This document shows positions 5,166 through 5,883 of a DNA stretch of 5,883 bases, piece by piece (the stretch's first letter is position 1; every line of letters begins with the position of its first letter). The stretch spans positions 1-5,883 of the forward strand of contig JBFWUW010000146.1 of the NCBI GenBank assembly GCA_050247075.1, in the 5' to 3' direction. The stretch is from JBFWUW01 sp050247075. Its GTDB lineage: Bacteria > Planctomycetota > Planctomycetia > Pirellulales > JBFWUW01. The notes beneath the pieces were generated by a model. That model made no database searches, was not told the DNA's origin, and worked only from the letters and a program-made list of their open reading frames with translations. The position numbers and the translations under genes were made by a program.

Positions 5166-5883
5166 ATGCCCAAGACCTATCGAGCCGCTGTCATTGGCCG
5201 CACCGGCAAGGGTGACTATGGACACGGAGTAGATACCGTCTGGAAGGAACTACCCAACGTTGAATTGCTGGCGGTGGCCGACGACAACAAGGAGGGGCTG
5301 GCCAAGGCGGCGCAGAGGCTGTCTTTGACCAAGGCCTACGCCGACTACCGCCAGATGCTGGATGAGATCAAGCCCGACATCGTGGGAATCGGCCCGCGGT
5401 GGATCGACCAGCATCGCGACATGGTACTCGCTGCCGCTGAACGTGGCATCCATATCTATATGGAAAAGCCGTTCTGCCGCAGCCTGGAGGAGGCGGACGA
5501 GATCGTAGCGGCTTGTGAGCGGACCCACGTCAAACTGGCCATTGCACATCAAACGCACTACAGCCCCAAGACGGCGGTTGTCAAGCAACTGCTGGCCGAA
5601 GGCAAGTTGGGCCGCGTGCTGGAATATCGCGGACGCGGCAAGGAGGACGCCAGCCGCGGCGGCGGCGAAGACCTGTGGGTGCTGGGCAGCCATGTGATGG
5701 ATCTGATCCGGCATTTGGGCGGCGAGCCGACTTGGTGCCAGTCAATCGTGCTGCAAAAGGGGCAGCCGATACAAAAGTCTGACGTTAAGGACGGGAACGA
5801 AGGGATTGGCCCATTAGCGGGAGATGAGGTTCATGCGACCTATGGATTGGCCAGCGGCGCCATCGCGCGGTTTGACTCGGTGC
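5166..5883 (+). CDS. Gfo/Idh/MocA-family oxidoreductase, 5' part (runs off right edge)
   Basis: The visible 239 residues form the NAD(P)-binding domain and the start of the substrate domain of a Gfo/Idh/MocA dehydrogenase, enzymes that oxidise or reduce sugars, inositols and related polyols in the cytoplasm. The Rossmann start is YRAAVIGRTGKGDYGHG, with glycines 11, 14 and 16 in a GxxGxG spacing. The acidic end of the second strand, LLAVADDN (34-41), favours NAD over NADP. MEKPFCRSLEEA (99-110) carries the family's EKP lysine (Lys101). GGGEDLWVLGSHVMDL (165-180) supplies the expected catalytic His176, but the aspartate usually four residues before it is Val172, with Glu168 and Asp169 nearby instead. 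ATG 5166 has only a weak GAGAG 7 bases upstream, but it begins exactly at the Rossmann strand. The substrate cannot be read from the sequence, and the C-terminal part is missing only because the window ends. Confidence 0.92.
   Translation, partial: MPKTYRAAVIGRTGKGDYGHGVDTVWKELPNVELLAVADDNKEGLAKAAQRLSLTKAYADYRQMLDEIKPDIVGIGPRWIDQHRDMVLAAAERGIHIYMEKPFCRSLEEADEIVAACERTHVKLAIAHQTHYSPKTAVVKQLLAEGKLGRVLEYRGRGKEDASRGGGEDLWVLGSHVMDLIRHLGGEPTWCQSIVLQKGQPIQKSDVKDGNEGIGPLAGDEVHATYGLASGAIARFDSV

Noticed and set aside
4865..5215. 116-codon plus-strand frame with AAAGGA 6 bases before a GTG and a hydrophobic stretch
   Set aside because: It overlaps the secure start of the dehydrogenase by 50 bases, uses several rare-looking codons (repeated ATA, AGG), and its second half has no protein-like pattern. 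It is probably chance, though a short leader peptide cannot be excluded.

Overview
This is a GC-rich window whose gene content fits a free-living planctomycete, most likely of the Pirellulales type. The evidence is the style of the genes: a small secreted protein with a secretin-like motif, a GT2-like protein of a type I associate with that order, a Gfo/Idh/MocA oxidoreductase of the GGGEDLxVLGxH kind, and frequent GTG starts. The assignment is inferred from family recognition, not from a search.

Layout. The left edge holds the 5' part of a minus-strand lipoprotein gene that runs off the window. A gap of about 350 bases follows with no secure gene. On the plus strand there is then a probable two-gene unit: a 44-residue single-span membrane protein missed by ordinary length cut-offs, and 13 bases later a membrane-anchored GGDEF diguanylate cyclase with intact catalytic and product-inhibition motifs. 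Next, behind its own candidate promoter, comes a 220-residue exported protein that carries a short secretin-like motif and a helical C-terminal half. A perfect 10-bp hairpin follows, then queG (epoxyqueuosine reductase), whose real start is a GTG well inside a longer open frame. queG converges, with only 11 bases between stop codons, on a minus-strand GT2-like glycosyltransferase that lacks a recognisable DxD metal motif. A 482-base divergent intergenic region then leads to the 5' two thirds of a Gfo/Idh/MocA-type dehydrogenase, cut by the right edge.

The genes do not form one pathway. The clearest functional pair is the small membrane protein with the diguanylate cyclase. queG stands alone, without other queuosine genes in view. 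There is no tRNA, rRNA, CRISPR array, transposase or other sign of a mobile element. The most worthwhile leads are the small protein/cyclase pair, the reduced secretin-like protein, the DxD-less glycosyltransferase, and an ATAGAAT motif that occurs three times, always in intergenic DNA and always on the plus strand.
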